This document shows, piece by piece, positions 1-11,271 of a stretch of 64,000 bases of DNA. Numbering within the stretch: position 1 is the first letter of the stretch; each line of letters begins with the position of its first letter. This stretch comes from Phyllostachys edulis (lineage: Eukaryota > Streptophyta > Magnoliopsida > Poales > Poaceae): contig CM070554.1 of NCBI GenBank assembly GCA_036346405.1, forward strand, positions 47,639,058 through 47,703,057, written 5' to 3'. A model generated the notes under the pieces. That model was not told the origin of the DNA, did not search any database, and saw only the letters and a program-made list of their open reading frames with translations. The translations under genes and the position numbers were made by a program.

Positions 1-221
1 TGCTACAGTGGTGTCACTACAGTGCGTGCTACAGTAGCATGGCCTCCCCCTCCACTTGGATGGTTGCCCTAATGGCCCAAGGTGTTGTGGGCTTTTGGCC
101 CACAGCCCAGGTTTTCTAAATTACGCAAGAATCCCCCTGAATCTTCTGTTAAATCACTTTTCTAATTGATTCTCCTCCTCGAATTCTTTTATTCTTACTT
201 AATTAAACTTGGGGTATTACA
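1..221 (-). mobile_element. S1: start of a minus-strand gypsy-type LTR, cut by the window edge
   Basis: Read on the minus strand this begins TGTAATACCCC at 221, the same 5' terminus seen on the other long LTRs here (24183, 14558). It runs leftward out of the window. Immediately to its right (222) the sequence continues in the middle of a plus-strand LTR (P1), so S1 is an insertion into P1. The TSD should be GATTC (222-226), but its partner lies upstream of the window. Whether S1 is a solo LTR or a full element cannot be seen. Confidence 0.7.
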
Positions 222-546
222 GATTCAGAAGGGCCCCTCAACTAGGTTTAGTTGGCGAATTTAATTAACTTTCCAGAAAGTCCAAGAACACATTATTTGG
301 ACCTCTGTAGTGAAATTTATGGATTTTAGAAGTTGGTTGTCCACAGAGAGGACAGATCGGTTGTTAGAAGTTGGAAGTTTGGAAGGCGCTTGATAGTTTA
401 GCGAGTTCGTGTGTGCTATTAAATATGTCTTTGGTCCCGTATGATTGTCTTAGCATGGTTTATAATTATATTCAGGTGAGGGATTGGTCCCAGGGGCAAC
501 GCCCTCTTCGCATCCACCGTTTCCACACGATTGAGGCAAGTATCTT
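222..546 (+). mobile_element. P1: plus-strand long LTR, left visible piece
   Basis: This stretch aligns with the middle of the 5' LTR of element O (about 18772-19092): it shares the stretch ending in GGCAAGTAT and the block CAGGGGCA-CGCCCTCTTCGC. It is interrupted at 547 by solo LTR S2 and resumes at 11272. Positions 542-546 (ATCTT) are the left TSD of S2. Confidence 0.8.
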
Positions 547-1139
547 TGTAACACCCCAGCCCAACAAGAGCCTAGAATATTACAAAACTAAACTATAATC
601 AATTTAAACTAGAACAATCTTCTAAAAATCCAGCAGAACCTCCTCTGTATAGTTAAATATACTGGATGTCCCAACGGACAAAAATACCATAAGAGAAAAA
701 TCCAACATATGCTAATCAACTAAAACATAATCTTAAGCATTCAAGCTATGCTAACCATCATTATTACAATTAATCCAAGCATGAGGAGTAATCCTAATTA
801 ATTCTCTAATCAAATTCCTTGAACTACAAAAAAACTATCATTCTAAACAATTCGATGGTGAGTAGCTCGTGCCATTGTGCAATCACTCTAGGTTTATTCC
901 CTCCCATGCATGCCGTTCTTATAAAGGGTACCTAAAAAAACAAACAACAATAGCAAGAGTGAGCTCAAAGACTCAGCAAGTACAATAAATGGCAACAATA
1001 ATATAAGCAACTGTAATAATCCACAACCATTCACAAATCTTTAGTACACTCATTTCATATGCTCATGCTATGCGAGATGCTCAAAAAAACTTTCTCTTTC
1101 TTTTTCTCTTTTGCATTTTACTAGTATGGGGACCAATTG

Positions 1140-1253
1140 CCCATACTCCGCAAGTATGGGGACCAAAGCCCATGCTCCACGAGCATGGGGACCTTTAGCC
1201 CGTCATAATCATGACGGGGAACTCAACAATTGCTTGGTCATCACATGACCAAG
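1140..1253 (-). other. Hairpin array in solo LTR S2
   Basis: H5 1140-1160 (CCCATACT / AGTATGGG), H3 1169-1190 (CCCATGCTC / GAGCATGGG), H2 1199-1218 and H1 1233-1253 (CTTGGTCAT / ATGACCAAG), sequences given on the minus strand. H4 is missing. Stem bases differ from O but still pair. Confidence 0.88.
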
Positions 1254-1446
1254 CCTTCAATATTCCATCATGATGCATATGAATGAAATTTTAAATCATC
1301 ATAATCATACATTCGCAACAACCTCACATGTGAATAAACCTATTCATACTACAAGCATTCATGATCATTGACTTCATAATTTTCAAACATCCATGAATAG
1401 CACATAATTTGTAACACTATAAAACCTGAATATTAACCTTCATAAT

Positions 1447-1570
1447 TGTTAGAGATATATGTCTAAGTGTGTTATTCCCCATTGTTATTATGTGCATATT
1501 CACCACCTGTATTTTGTGTATATATACTGGCCCATTGGCCTTATATTGAATACAAGCGCTATTCATAACA
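1447..1570 (+). repeat. C1 5' LTR
   Basis: Starts TGTTAGAGATATATG and ends ATTCATAACA directly against the primer binding site. It contains a TATATATA tract (about 1520) as a likely promoter. It is 7 bp shorter than the 3' LTR because of one internal indel. Confidence 0.9.
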
Positions 1571-1582
1571 TGGTATCAGAGC
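1571..1582 (+). other. C1 primer binding site (tRNA-iMet type)
   Basis: TGGTATCAGAGC is the classic plant initiator-methionine tRNA primer site and directly follows the LTR end. Confidence 0.92.
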
Positions 1583-2271
1583 ATACCTAGGGTTTCTTCG
1601 CTTGTCGCCCCGCCACTGCCGCTCGGATCCGACAGCGTCGGCTCTTGTCGTCATCTTCGACGACTCCTGGTCTCCAGACGCACCATCACCGTCATCTGGG
1701 GCCTCGTCGGGCCGCCCGCGCTGCCGTCGCCTGCGTCATCGGGACCCTCGCTGGGCCGTCCGCGCTGCCGTCGTTGTCATCCGCTCGTCTCCCGGGTCTT
1801 CGATCGGGGTGCTGCTCCACTAGACTCAGCGCCTCTTCGACTTTTGGCCGAACGACGCCGTCGCCGCCTCTTGCTGCTTCCGCTTGTGCTCACAGAGCCA
1901 ACCATCACCAGTCCTGACGCCGCCTCGCCGATCAGGGAGACGTCTGCACCGCTGCTACCGAGGGAGACGCCCCCGCCGCCGCTCGGGTCCCGTGTGGCTC
2001 ATCATCTCTTCAGCCAGGTCACCGCCGACATCATGCCACCACCGTCGCCGCCGCCACTCGCACCACCATGGGGAACCCTAGTCCCCGTGCGTGTGTCTGT
2101 GTCTGGCTCACGGGCCGTTTTCGTTTGGCTTATGGGCCGAACGGGTTTCTTTTGAGTGAGTAAAAAAGAGAAAAAAAGAGAGAGAAAAAAACGTTGCTCT
2201 AAAAACGTTGTCGGTAACCGCTGTTGAACCGTTGCCTTAGATCTGTTTTGGTCGTCGGCGCCCGACTACCA
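1583..2271 (+). other. C1 5' leader, no gene recognised
   Basis: This is a GC-rich leader dense in CGCCG and CCTCG triplets, ending with an AG-rich run near 2160-2190. Short ORFs here translate to Arg/Pro/Ser-rich strings with no domain. I see nothing else in it. Confidence 0.6.
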
Positions 2272-2278
2272 ATGGGTC

Positions 2279-3310
2279 TTGTTCCTCTCCTCATTGCCGG
2301 TGATCTTCGATGGTGTTAATTACACCGACTTAGTGTCTCATATGCGCATCCACATGTGTGGTCTTCGTCTCTGGGGCGTCCTCTCTAGCGATGTCACTTG
2401 CCCGCCTTGCCCTATTCCTCCGACGGAGCCTACGCCTGTTGCGCAGCCCCCGACAGCCGACAAGCCTGTTGTTGAGGCCGCTCGCCTTGCTGATGATGAG
2501 GCTGTCTCTGCCTACCAGGAGGCTCTGGATTCCTACAAGGATCAACTGACCGCCTACACTCAGTGGTATGAGGACGACGCTCGGGCTGCTGCTGTCTTCA
2601 TCGCCAGTGTCCAGCCTTAGTTCTCTTCTGAGGTTGCGGGACTCCCTTCAGCTTTCCAGATGTGGACTCACCTTCGTCAGCGCTACGAGCCTTCTGGTGA
2701 TGCCCTGTACCTGTCCGTGGTCCGCCAGGAGCATTCTCTTCAGCAGGGTAATGCTACTGTTGATGCTTTTTATGCTCAGAGCTCTACTGTCTGGCGTCTG
2801 CTGGACTCTCTCCGTACTGCAGGCTGTCGCTCCTGTCTGTGTTGCCTGGCTGTACGTGCTGACCTGGAGTTTCAGCGGGTCTACGAGTTCCTTACTCGCC
2901 TTCGTCCTGAGTTTGAGCAGAGGCGTGCCCAGCTCCTTGCACGCCACACTCGTGTCACTCTCTTGGAGGCTCTTACCGAGATACGCGCGGAGGAGACTCG
3001 CTTGAGTGTTGCTGGTCTGCTACCACTCCCCTCCGTGCTCGCCGCTCGTCCACTGCTACCTTCGCCGCTCCACGCTTCAACAAGATTGCTTTCCTCCTCC
3101 GGCCAGTGCCGCCACAGTGGTGGTGGACGCCCTCCATCTGGCGGTGGCCGTCCTCACTGCTCCTACTACGACAAGGTCGGCCACATTGAGTCCCAGTACT
3201 ATAAGAAGAAGCGACATCTTTCACGTCGTTCTTCTACTAGCACTGTCTTGGTGCTTCTACATCGATGTTCACATCAACTCCTTGTTGATTTCTCTCCTTT
3301 GGTGAGATAG
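2279..3310 (+). pseudogene. gag: C1 gag, interrupted by a stop and with a damaged zinc knuckle
   Basis: Encodes the copia capsid protein (UBN2-like gag). The recognisable start of the frame is VIFDGVNY; helical gag motifs follow (MWTHLRQRYEPSGDALY, LEFQRVYEFLTRLRPEFEQ). One frame runs through, broken by TAG at 2618-2620. The CCHC knuckle near 3160-3210 reads CSYYDKVGHIESQYYKK, where two cysteine positions are now tyrosine, so nucleic-acid binding should be lost. The frame then fails to join protease, which lies one frame away near 3240-3300. The true start codon is unclear: an ATG at 2272 is out of frame. Confidence 0.85.
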
Positions 3311-4794
3311 CCAGACTTCGACGCCTGTTTGCCACTTCAGGTTCTCCTTCGACAGGTTCTGCAGGTTCTACTACTGACTCTTCGGGCACTGAGAAACCAC
3401 CCCCTACACAGTCAGGTACCTCTCCGTGGATTCTTGACTCTGGAGCATCTTTTCACATGACTCCTGATCCTTCCACTTTGTCTTTCATTATACCTCTTGA
3501 TTCTCCTGTCAATATTCTTACTGCTGATGGTACATCTCTTTCTGTCTCTGGTCAAGGATCTCTTAGCAACTCATCATTTCATGTTCCTTCTGTTGCTCAT
3601 GTTCCTCGCCTTACCATGCAGCTTCTTTCTGCTAGGCAGATTACTGACCTTGGTTATCGGGTCATTCTCGACTCTGACTCTTGTTGTGTTCAGGACCGCC
3701 ACACGGGAGCTCTGGTTGGTTCTAGCCCTCAGCGCCTTGACTCACAGCATCTCTGGGAGCTTGACTAGCTTCACCTTCCTTCTGCTGCCCCCGTCGCCGC
3801 CAGTCTCTCCGCTTCTGCCACTCCGTCTACCGGCTCTTTCCAGCAGTGGCATCACCTTATTGGCCATCTGTGTGGATCTCATCTGTCATCCTTAGTTCGT
3901 CGTGGTCTTCTGGGGTCTGTCTCAGGAGACGTGTCTTTAAATTGTCAGGGCTGTAAGTTAGGCAAACAGCTTCAGCTTCCTTATCCTCATAGTGAGTCAG
4001 TATCTCAGCGTCCATTTGATCTTGTTCATTCAGATGTTTGGGGTCCGGCTCTCTTCGTTTCGAAAGGGGGTCATCGATATTATATCATATTTATAGATGA
4101 TTTCTCTCACCACACTTGAATATATTTCATGTCTTCTCGTAGTGAGGCCTTGTCTATCTATAAACAATTTGCCACTATGATTCGTACACAGTTCTCCACT
4201 CCTATTCATGTCTTTCGTGCTGACTCTGCTGGCGAGTACCTCTCTCATTACCTACGCAGCTTCCTTGCTGAACAGGGCACTCTCGCTCAGTTCTCTTGTC
4301 CTGGTGCTCATGCTCAGAATGGTGTTGCTGAGCACAAGCATCGTCACCTCCTTGAGACGGCTCGTGCTCTAATGATTGCCGCCTCTATTCCACCTCACTT
4401 TTGGGTCGAGGCTATTTCCACTGCTACCTATCTCATCAACATCCAGCCCTCTTCTGCTCTTCAGGGTGCGATCCCTTTTGAGCGTCTCTGTGGTCTCCTT
4501 CCTGACTACTCTGCCCTTCGTCTGTTTGGCTGCGTTTGCTACGTTCTCCTCGCCCCTCGAGAACGCACCAAACTGACCGCTCAGTCTGTTGAGTGTGTTT
4601 TTCTGGGATATAGTGCCGAGCACAAGGGCTATCGGTGCTGAGATCCTGTTGGTCAACGGATGTGGATTTCTCGGGATGTGACTTTCGACGAGTCTCGTCC
4701 CTTCTACCCACGTCCTATCTCTCCTTTGGCTTCCTCTGTGGAGTCTCTGTCTTTTTTGACCTTTCCAGATACACCTATATCTGTCTTGCCCTAA
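3301..4794 (+). pseudogene. pol: C1 pol, protease and integrase (duplication copy 1)
   Basis: One frame covers the aspartic protease (WILDSGASFHM near 3430) and integrase. The integrase zinc motif spans HHLIGH to CQGCKLGK (3850-3965); catalytic D is in HSDVWGP, the second D in RADSAGEY and the E in NGVAEH. Three premature stops sit in frame: TAG 3766-3768, TGA 4117-4119 and TGA 4639-4641. Each replaces a Gln or Trp expected from the family, consistent with C-to-T or G-to-A decay. The same stops recur in copy 2, so they predate the duplication. Confidence 0.88.
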
Positions 4795-5950
4795 ATCCAC
4801 CCGTCCCATTGAGTCTCCACATATTCCTCCTTGGCCTCTCTGCCGTTGTCACGCCTTTGCCGTCTCCTACGGCTCCTCAGGCTCCCCCCACTACACTCGT
4901 CTACACTCGTCGACCTCGTATTGAGGATCTTCCAGATGAGCCATCTTCTTCTAATGTTCCATCTTCTTCTGATGCTCCATCTTCCCCTGATGGGTCATCT
5001 TCTCCTCGCTACGCTCTCTGCGATCGTCAGTCGATTCGGCCCCCTGCCTGCTTTTGCTTTTCTTTGGCGACTATTTGTGAGCCTGTCTCCTACCGGGATG
5101 CTGTTACTCACCCTGAGTGGTAGCATGCCATGGCCGAGGAGATTGCTTGCCCTCGGCGTCTTGGTACTTGGGATCTTGTTCCTTTTCCATCTCACTCTCG
5201 TCCTATCACGTGTAAGTGGGTTTATAAGATTAAGACTCGCTCGATGGCTCTCTTGAGCGTTATAAAGGCACGTCTTGTTTCTCGTGGCTTCGGCGGAGCA
5301 TGGTTGTGACTACGACGAGACTTTTGCTCCTGTAGCCCACATGACCCTTGTTAGACTCTTCTTTCGGTGGCGTTTGTTCGCCATTGTCTGCATTCTCGGC
5401 TTGATGTCAAGAATGCCTTTCTTAATGGCGAGTTGCGTGAGGAGGTCTACATGCATCCGCCACCTGGGTATTCTATTCTTGAGGGCATGGTCTGTCGCCT
5501 TTGTCGCTCTCTCTATGGCCTTAAGCAAGCCCCTCGTGCTTGGTTTGGCGCTTCTCCTCTGTGGTCACTCTGGCGGCTTTTCGGAGTGATCATGATCCTG
5601 CGATCTTTGTCCACACTTCGCCTCGTGGTGGGACTCTTCTTCTTTTGTATGTTGATGACATGATCATTACGGAGATGATTACGAGTACATTACCTTTGTC
5701 AAGGCTCGTCTTAGTGAGCGTTCCTTATGTCAGATCTTGGTCCTCTTCGTTACTTCCTTGGGATTGAGGTTACTTCCACTCCAGATGGTTTCTTTATGTC
5801 CCAAGAGAAGTATATTCAGGATCTTCTTGATCGTGCCTCTCTCACTGATCAACGTACTGTTGAGACTCCCATGGAGCTCAATGTTTACCTCTGACCCTCT
5901 GATGGCGAGCCTCTTTCTGATCCGACTCGCTATCGTCATCTTGTTGGGAG
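4795..5950 (+). pseudogene. C1 pol, reverse transcriptase part (copy 1, heavily frameshifted)
   Basis: This segment matches the intact RT of copy 2 (8216-8990) but switches frame repeatedly. Recognisable pieces are WDLVPFPSHSRPITCKWVYK, LDVKNAFLNGEL and YVDDMIIT. Indels cluster at CAG/CTG/CCG sites, which may be sequencing error rather than decay. It ends abruptly in GTTGGGAG at 5950, where sequence jumps back to gag. Confidence 0.8.
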
Positions 5951-6415
5951 TCTGTGTTGCCTGGTCATGCGTCTTGACACAGAGTTTCAGCGGGTCTACG
6001 AGTTCCTTACTCGCCTTCGTCCTGAGTTTGAGCAGAGGCGTGCCCAGCTCCTTGCACGCCACACTCGTGTCACTCTCTTGGAGGCTCTTACCGAGATACG
6101 CGCGGAGGAGACTCGCTTGAGTGTTGCTGGTCTGCTACCACTCCCCTCCGTGCTCGCTCGTCCACTGCTACATCGCTGCTCCACACTTCTTGCTTTGCCT
6201 CCTCCGGTAGTGCCACGGTGGTGGTGGACGCCCTCCATCTGGCGGTGGCCGTCCTCACTGCTCCTACTACGACAAGGTCGGCCACATTGAGTCCCAGTAC
6301 TATAAGAAGAAGCGACATCTTTCACGTCGTTCTTCTACTAGCACTGGTACTGGTGCTTCTACATCGATGTCTACATCAACTCCTTCAGCAGTTTCTCTCA
6401 TCGAAAGGTGAGATA
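5951..6415 (+). pseudogene. C1 gag C-terminal fragment (copy 2)
   Basis: Repeats the gag segment from FQRVYEFLTRLRPEFEQ through the damaged CCHC knuckle (about 6270-6310). It has no gag N-terminus because the duplication starts inside gag. Frame changes occur near 6170-6220 relative to copy 1. Confidence 0.85.
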
Positions 6416-8209
6416 GCCGAGACTTCGGCCTTTGTTTGCCACGCCAGTTCTCCTTCGATGAGTTCTGCGGGTTCTACTATCGACTCTTCTGAACCGAGAA
6501 ACCACCCCTACGGTCGGTACCTCTCCGTGGATTCTTGACTCTGGAGCATCTTTTCACATGACTCCTGATCCTTCCACTTTGTCTTTCATTATACCTCTTG
6601 ATTCTCCTGTCAATATTCTTACTGCTGATGGTACATCTCTTTCTGTCTCTGGTCAAGGATCTCTTAGCAACTCATCATTTCATGTTCCTTCTGTTGCTCA
6701 TGTTCCTCGCCTTACCATGCGACTTCTTTACGCTAGGCGATTCGACCTTGGTTATCGGGTCATTCTCGACTCTGACTCTTGTTGTGTTCAGGACCGCCAC
6801 ACGGGAGCTCTGGTTGGTTCTAGCCCTCAGCGCCTTGACTCACAAAGATCTCTGGGAGCTTGACTAGCTTCACCTTCCTTTCTGCCCGTCGCCGCCAGTC
6901 TCTCCGCTTACGCCACTCCGTCTACTGGCTCTTTCCAAAGAATGGCATCACCTTATTGGCCATCTGTGTGGATCTCATCTGTCATCCTTAGTTCGTCGTG
7001 GTCTTCGGGTCATCTCAGAGACGTGTCTTTAAATTGTCGAGTCGTAAGTTAGGCAAACAGCTTCAGCTTCCTTATCCTCATAGTGAGTCAGTATCTCAGC
7101 GTCCATTTGATCTTGTTCATTCAGATGTTTGGGGTCCGGCTCTCTTCGTTTCGAAAGGGGGTCATCGATATTATATCATATTTATAGATGATTTCTCTCA
7201 CCACACTTGAATATATTTCATGTCTTCTCGTAGTGAGGCCTTGTCTATCTATAAACAATTTGCCACTATGATTCGTATACGTTCTCCACTCCTATTCATG
7301 TCTTTCGTCTTCGACTCTGTTTGTAGTACCTCTCTCATTACCTACGCAGCTTCCTTGCTGAGCAGGGCACTCTCGCTCAGTTCTCTTGTCCTGGTGCTCA
7401 TGCTCAGAATGGTGTTGCTGAGCGCAAGCATCGTCACCTCCTTGAGTCGGCTCGTGCTCTGATGATTGCCGCCTCTATTCCACCTCACTTTTGGGTCGAG
7501 GCTATTTCCATCGCTACCTATCTCATCAACATCCGACCCTCTTACGCTCTTTGGTGCGATCCCTTTGAGCGTCTCTGTGGTCTCCTTCCGACTACTCGCC
7601 TTAAATGCATTTGGCTGCGTTTGCTACGTTCTCCTCGCCCCTCGAGAACGCACCAAACTGACCGCTCAGTCTGTTGAGTGTGTTTTTCTGGGATATAGTG
7701 CCGAGCACAAGGGCTATCGGTGCTGAGATCCTGTTGGTCAACGGATGTGGATTTCTCGGGATGTGACTTTCGACGAGTCTCGTCCCTTCTACCCACGTCC
7801 TATCTCTCCTTTGGCTTCCTCTGTGGAGTCTCTGTCTTTTTTGACCTTTCCAGATACACCTATATCTGTCTTGCCCTCGTCCACCCGTCCCACTGAGTCT
7901 CCACATATTCCTCCCTTGGCCTCTCTGCCGTTGTCACCGCCTGCTTCGTCTCCTACGGCTCCTCAGGCTCCCCCCACTACACTCGTCTACACTCGTCGAC
8001 CTCGTATTGAGGATCTTCCAGATGAGCCATCTTCTTCTAATGTTCCATCTTCTTCTGATGCTCCATCTTCCCCTGATGGGTCATCTTCTCCTCGCTACGC
8101 TCTCTGCGATCGTCAGTCGATTCGGCCCCCTGCCCGTTTTGCTTTTGCTGGCGCAGCTATTTGTGAGCCTGTCTCCTACCGGGATGCTGTTACTCACCCT
8201 GAGTGGTAG
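6416..8209 (+). pseudogene. C1 pol, protease and integrase (copy 2)
   Basis: Protease (DSGASFHM, about 6540) and integrase are repeated with stops at TAG 6865-6867, TGA 7208-7210, TGA 7724-7726 and TAG 8207-8209, matching stops in copy 1. Between 6160 and 7612 this copy has many small indels; after 7613 it is clean. The integrase second Asp region (RADSAGEY in copy 1) is garbled here. Confidence 0.85.
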
Positions 8210-8215
8210 CATGCC

Positions 8216-8990
8216 ATGGCCGAGGAGATTGCTGCCCTCGAGCGTACTGGTACTTGGGATCTTGTTCCTTTTCCATCTCACTCTCGTCCTATCACGTGTA
8301 AGTGGGTTTATAAGATTAAGACTCGCTCTGATGGCTCTCTTGAGCGTTATAAGGCACGTCTTGTTTCTCGTGGCTTCCAGCAGGAGCATGGTTGTGACTA
8401 CGACGAGACTTTTGCTCCTGTAGCCCACATGACCACTGTTCGCACTCTTCTTTCGGTGGCGTTTGTTCGCCACTGGTCTGTTTCTCAGCTTGATGTCAAG
8501 AATGCCTTTCTTAATGGCGAGTTGCGTGAGGAGGTCTACATGCATCCGCCACCTGGGTATTCTGTTGCTGAGGGCATGGTCTGTCGCCTTTGTCGCTCTC
8601 TCTATGGCCTTAAGCAAGCCCCTCGTGCTTGGTTTGAGCGCTTCTCCTCTGTGGTCACTACTGCTGGCTTTTCAGCGAGTGATCATGATCCTGCGATCTT
8701 TGTCCACACTTCGCCTCGTGGTCGGACTCTTCTTCTTTTGTATGTTGATGACATGATCATTACCGGAGATGATTCTGAGTACATTACCTTTGTCAAGGCT
8801 CGTCTTAGTGAGCAGTTCCTTATGTCAGATCTTGGTCCTCTTCGTTACTTCCTTGGGATTGAGGTTACTTCCACTCCAGATGGTTTCTTTATGTCCCAAG
8901 AGAAGTATATTCAGGATCTTCTTGATCGTGCCTCTCTCACTGATCAACGTACTGTTGAGACTCCCATGGAGCTCAATGTTTACCTCGACC
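8216..8990 (+). pseudogene. pol: C1 reverse transcriptase, copia type (copy 2, intact frame)
   Basis: An uninterrupted frame carries the copia RT fingers and palm: WDLVPFPSHSRPITCKWVYK, LDVKNAFLNGELREEVYM, SLYGLKQAPRAWF and the catalytic YVDDMIITGDD. LGPLRYFLGIEV follows. It would copy element RNA into cDNA in the virus-like particle. The frame breaks near 8990, before RNase H, and it is cut off from upstream integrase by the TAG at 8207, so it is not expressed as an intact polyprotein. Confidence 0.9.
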
Positions 8991-9678
8991 CTCGATGGCG
9001 AGCCTCTTTACGATCCGACTCTTCATCGTCATCTTGTTGGGAGTCTTGTCTACCTTGTCATTACTCGTCCGGATATCACTTATCCAGTTCACATTCGAGT
9101 CGATTCGTTTACTGCTCCCACGGGTCTACTACAGCCACCTTCTTCGAGTTCTACGATACCTTCGTGGGACTATCTCTCGCCGTCTTTTCTTTCCACGCTC
9201 CACTTTTGTTGACTTCAAGCTTATTCGGATGCTACTTGGGCGGCGATCCCTCGACCGATCTATCATCTCTTCTTGTGTTTTTCTTGGTGGTTCTCTCATT
9301 GCCTGGAAGACAAAGAAACAGACTGCAGTGTCCCATTCTAGTGCAGAGGCTGAGTTGCGAGCTATGGCTCTCTTGACAGCAGAGATTACTTGGCTACGGT
9401 GGTTACTTGAGGATTTTGGTGTTTCTGTCACTACACCGACTCCTCTCTTGTCAGATAGTACAGGTGCTATCAGTATTGTCCGTGATCCTGTGAAGCATGA
9501 GCTCACCAAGCATATTGGTGTTGATGCTTCATTCATGCGGTCTTGTGTGCATGATCAGGTGATTGCTCTTCAGTATGTGCCTTCCGAGCTTCAGATAGCG
9601 GATTTCTTCACGAAGGCCCAGACTCGAGCACAGCATGGCTTCTACCTCTCCAAACTCAATGTTGTTGATCCACCATGA
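8991..9678 (+). pseudogene. C1 RT end and RNase H
   Basis: The frame from 8995 to the TGA ending at 9678 holds the copia RNase H: SLIAWKTKKQTAVSHSSAEAE, then TAEITWLRWLL, LLSDSTGAISI and the C-terminal ADFFTKAQ. The acidic residues expected in the AEAE and SDS positions are present. The part 9000-9230 is out of frame, so this domain is detached from RT. The stop lies just before the purine tract. Confidence 0.85.
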
Positions 9679-9679
9679 G

Positions 9680-9690
9680 TTTGAGGGGGG
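9680..9690 (+). other. C1 polypurine tract
   Basis: GAGGGGGG-type purine run directly before the 3' LTR, the usual primer for plus-strand DNA. Confidence 0.85.
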
Positions 9691-9821
9691 TGTTAGAGAT
9701 ATATGTCTAAGTGTGTTATTCCCTATTGTTATGAGGAGTTATGTGAATATTCACCACCTGTATTTTGTGTATATATACTGGCCCATTGGCCTCATATTGA
9801 ATACAAGAGCTATTCATAAGA
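9691..9821 (+). repeat. C1 3' LTR
   Basis: 131 bp, starts TGTTAGAGATATATG like the 5' LTR; the last two bases are GA instead of CA. It is followed directly by the right TSD ATAAT (9822-9826). Confidence 0.9.
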
Positions 9822-11271
9822 ATAATATCTTAGCAACCATGAACAGCACATATACTCATAGTATTAGCAAACAATGCCATTCACTCATATTAAGTCAATC
9901 AACCAAGGTACTTGCCTCAACCATGAGACGGAAGACAACGACAGAAACCTCTAGCCCGGGGTCACCAAAGACTGCAAACCGTGAATTATACTAAAATCAA
10001 CCAAACTTGCACAACATTGCATTGGAACAAAACGAGAGCAATCGTTCCTAAACGAAACCCGAACATGAACCGATATACCCCCAAAATCCAAATCTGTCCA
10101 AACAGACAACTATTAAATAAAAATCCATAACTTTTGAGTCAAAACTCCAAAAGTCATGAATCCAATTTTCCTGGAATATACATAATCTTAGCTACGACTT
10201 CTCAACTGACCGAAAGGTCAAAATACCACATCTAATGCTTTGTTTTTAATCCCGAAGACCGTTCTGTCATCTTCGGTATCTCTGACTTGGAAAAATCATA
10301 ACTTTTGTTTGGCACAGCCAAACTCATTGTTCTAAAACTCCCTGGAAACTACAGAAAACCGGCTATCTCAATAAAATTATAAAAAATATTCCCACTATGC
10401 AACAATGGATTCAAACAGCCAAGCCTTTCACCTCTGTCCACAATACAAGGACAGATTACAGTAATAACTTGAAAAATTCATAACTTTTGATCTATCCGTC
10501 CAAAATTTATGAACTTTACCTTCTTGGAATCAGCATAAAGTTATATAAATATATCATGAGATCATCGGACCAAATTTGGCCATCTCCAAACTCTAATGTA
10601 CGGAACTACGACCGCTACACAAATCCTGAGACTGAATTAGCACCCAGTCTTGCAAAATTCGTAACTAATTTATCCTTTATCCAATAATTATGATTTATTA
10701 CTTTCTAGAAAGCTAACGAAATTCCTCATCTATCTCCAGCAGACCCTAAACACTTAATCTACCTGAAACTAACCCAATCTCGCGAATCAACAGAACTGCA
10801 GTACTACCGATCTACGACAGCAGGATACTATAATGATTAATCGGTAGCAAAACACATCTATAGAACCGAACTAGCTATTGAGAATCACGATCTTACCCAT
10901 GAAATCCCCCGCTGGACCACGTTATAGTCCTCGTGAAGATCACCCCCACCTTCTTCTTCTTCCTCTCCCTCCTCCTCTCTTCTTCCCTCTCCTTCCTCTT
11001 CCTTATGGCCGACCAATCTGCAGGGGAAGCACCGGAGGAGAGGGGAGCGCTACAGTAGCGCCATGGTACAGTGACGGCGGTGCTACAGTACCATGCTGCA
11101 GTAATTGTGGTGCTAGGGTTTAGTTCCCCCCACATGGGCCCAAAGAGCTATGGGCCAAAGGCCCGAATTCTAAAACTTCTCCAAAATTCTGAATTTTCCT
11201 TTTCTAATTTTTTTTTAATTTTAGAACTAGTCACTTATATGTTTTATATTTGAATGAGATATTACAATCTT

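Larger units (their letters stand above)
2836..9045 (+). repeat. Tandem internal duplication inside C1 (2836-5950 and 5951-9045)
   Basis: The sequence from gag TCTGTGTTGCCTGG (2836) to RT GTTGGGAG (5950) is repeated from 5951 to about 9045, with an offset of 3115 bp at the start and 3093 at the end. At the junction a pol sequence ending GGGAG meets the gag sequence at TCTGTGTTGCC. The two copies share four premature stops. Confidence 0.9.
1447..9821 (+). mobile_element. C1: complete but defective Ty1/copia retrotransposon
   Basis: Structural limits are two short LTRs (124 and 131 bp), an initiator-Met-type primer binding site at 1571 and a purine tract at 9680-9690, with TSD ATAAT at 1442-1446 and 9822-9826. 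Domain order is gag, protease, integrase, RT, RNase H, which defines Ty1/copia. An internal stretch of about 3.1 kb (gag C-terminus to RT) is present twice in tandem. LTR substitutions are about 5 in 124 aligned bases, so the insertion is not very recent. Every gene is interrupted by stops or frameshifts, so the element cannot be autonomous. I do not assign a lineage beyond copia. Confidence 0.92.
547..11266 (-). mobile_element. S2: minus-strand solo LTR, split by copia element C1
   Basis: The LTR runs from TGTAACACCCC (547) to ATATTACA (11266) and is flanked by a perfect 5-bp TSD, ATCTT, at 542-546 and 11267-11271. Without the C1 insertion it is about 2.3 kb. No internal domain or second LTR is present, so it is a solo LTR left by LTR-LTR recombination. 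On its minus strand it carries the hairpin block (1140-1253) and the terminal palindrome typical of this LTR superfamily. The remaining stretch 9827-11266 holds no gene; it is the U3 half of the LTR. Confidence 0.88.

Noticed and set aside
1602..2155. Arg/Ser/Pro-rich ORFs in the C1 leader
   Set aside because: Several overlapping frames of similar length in GC-rich leader sequence; none has a copia domain.
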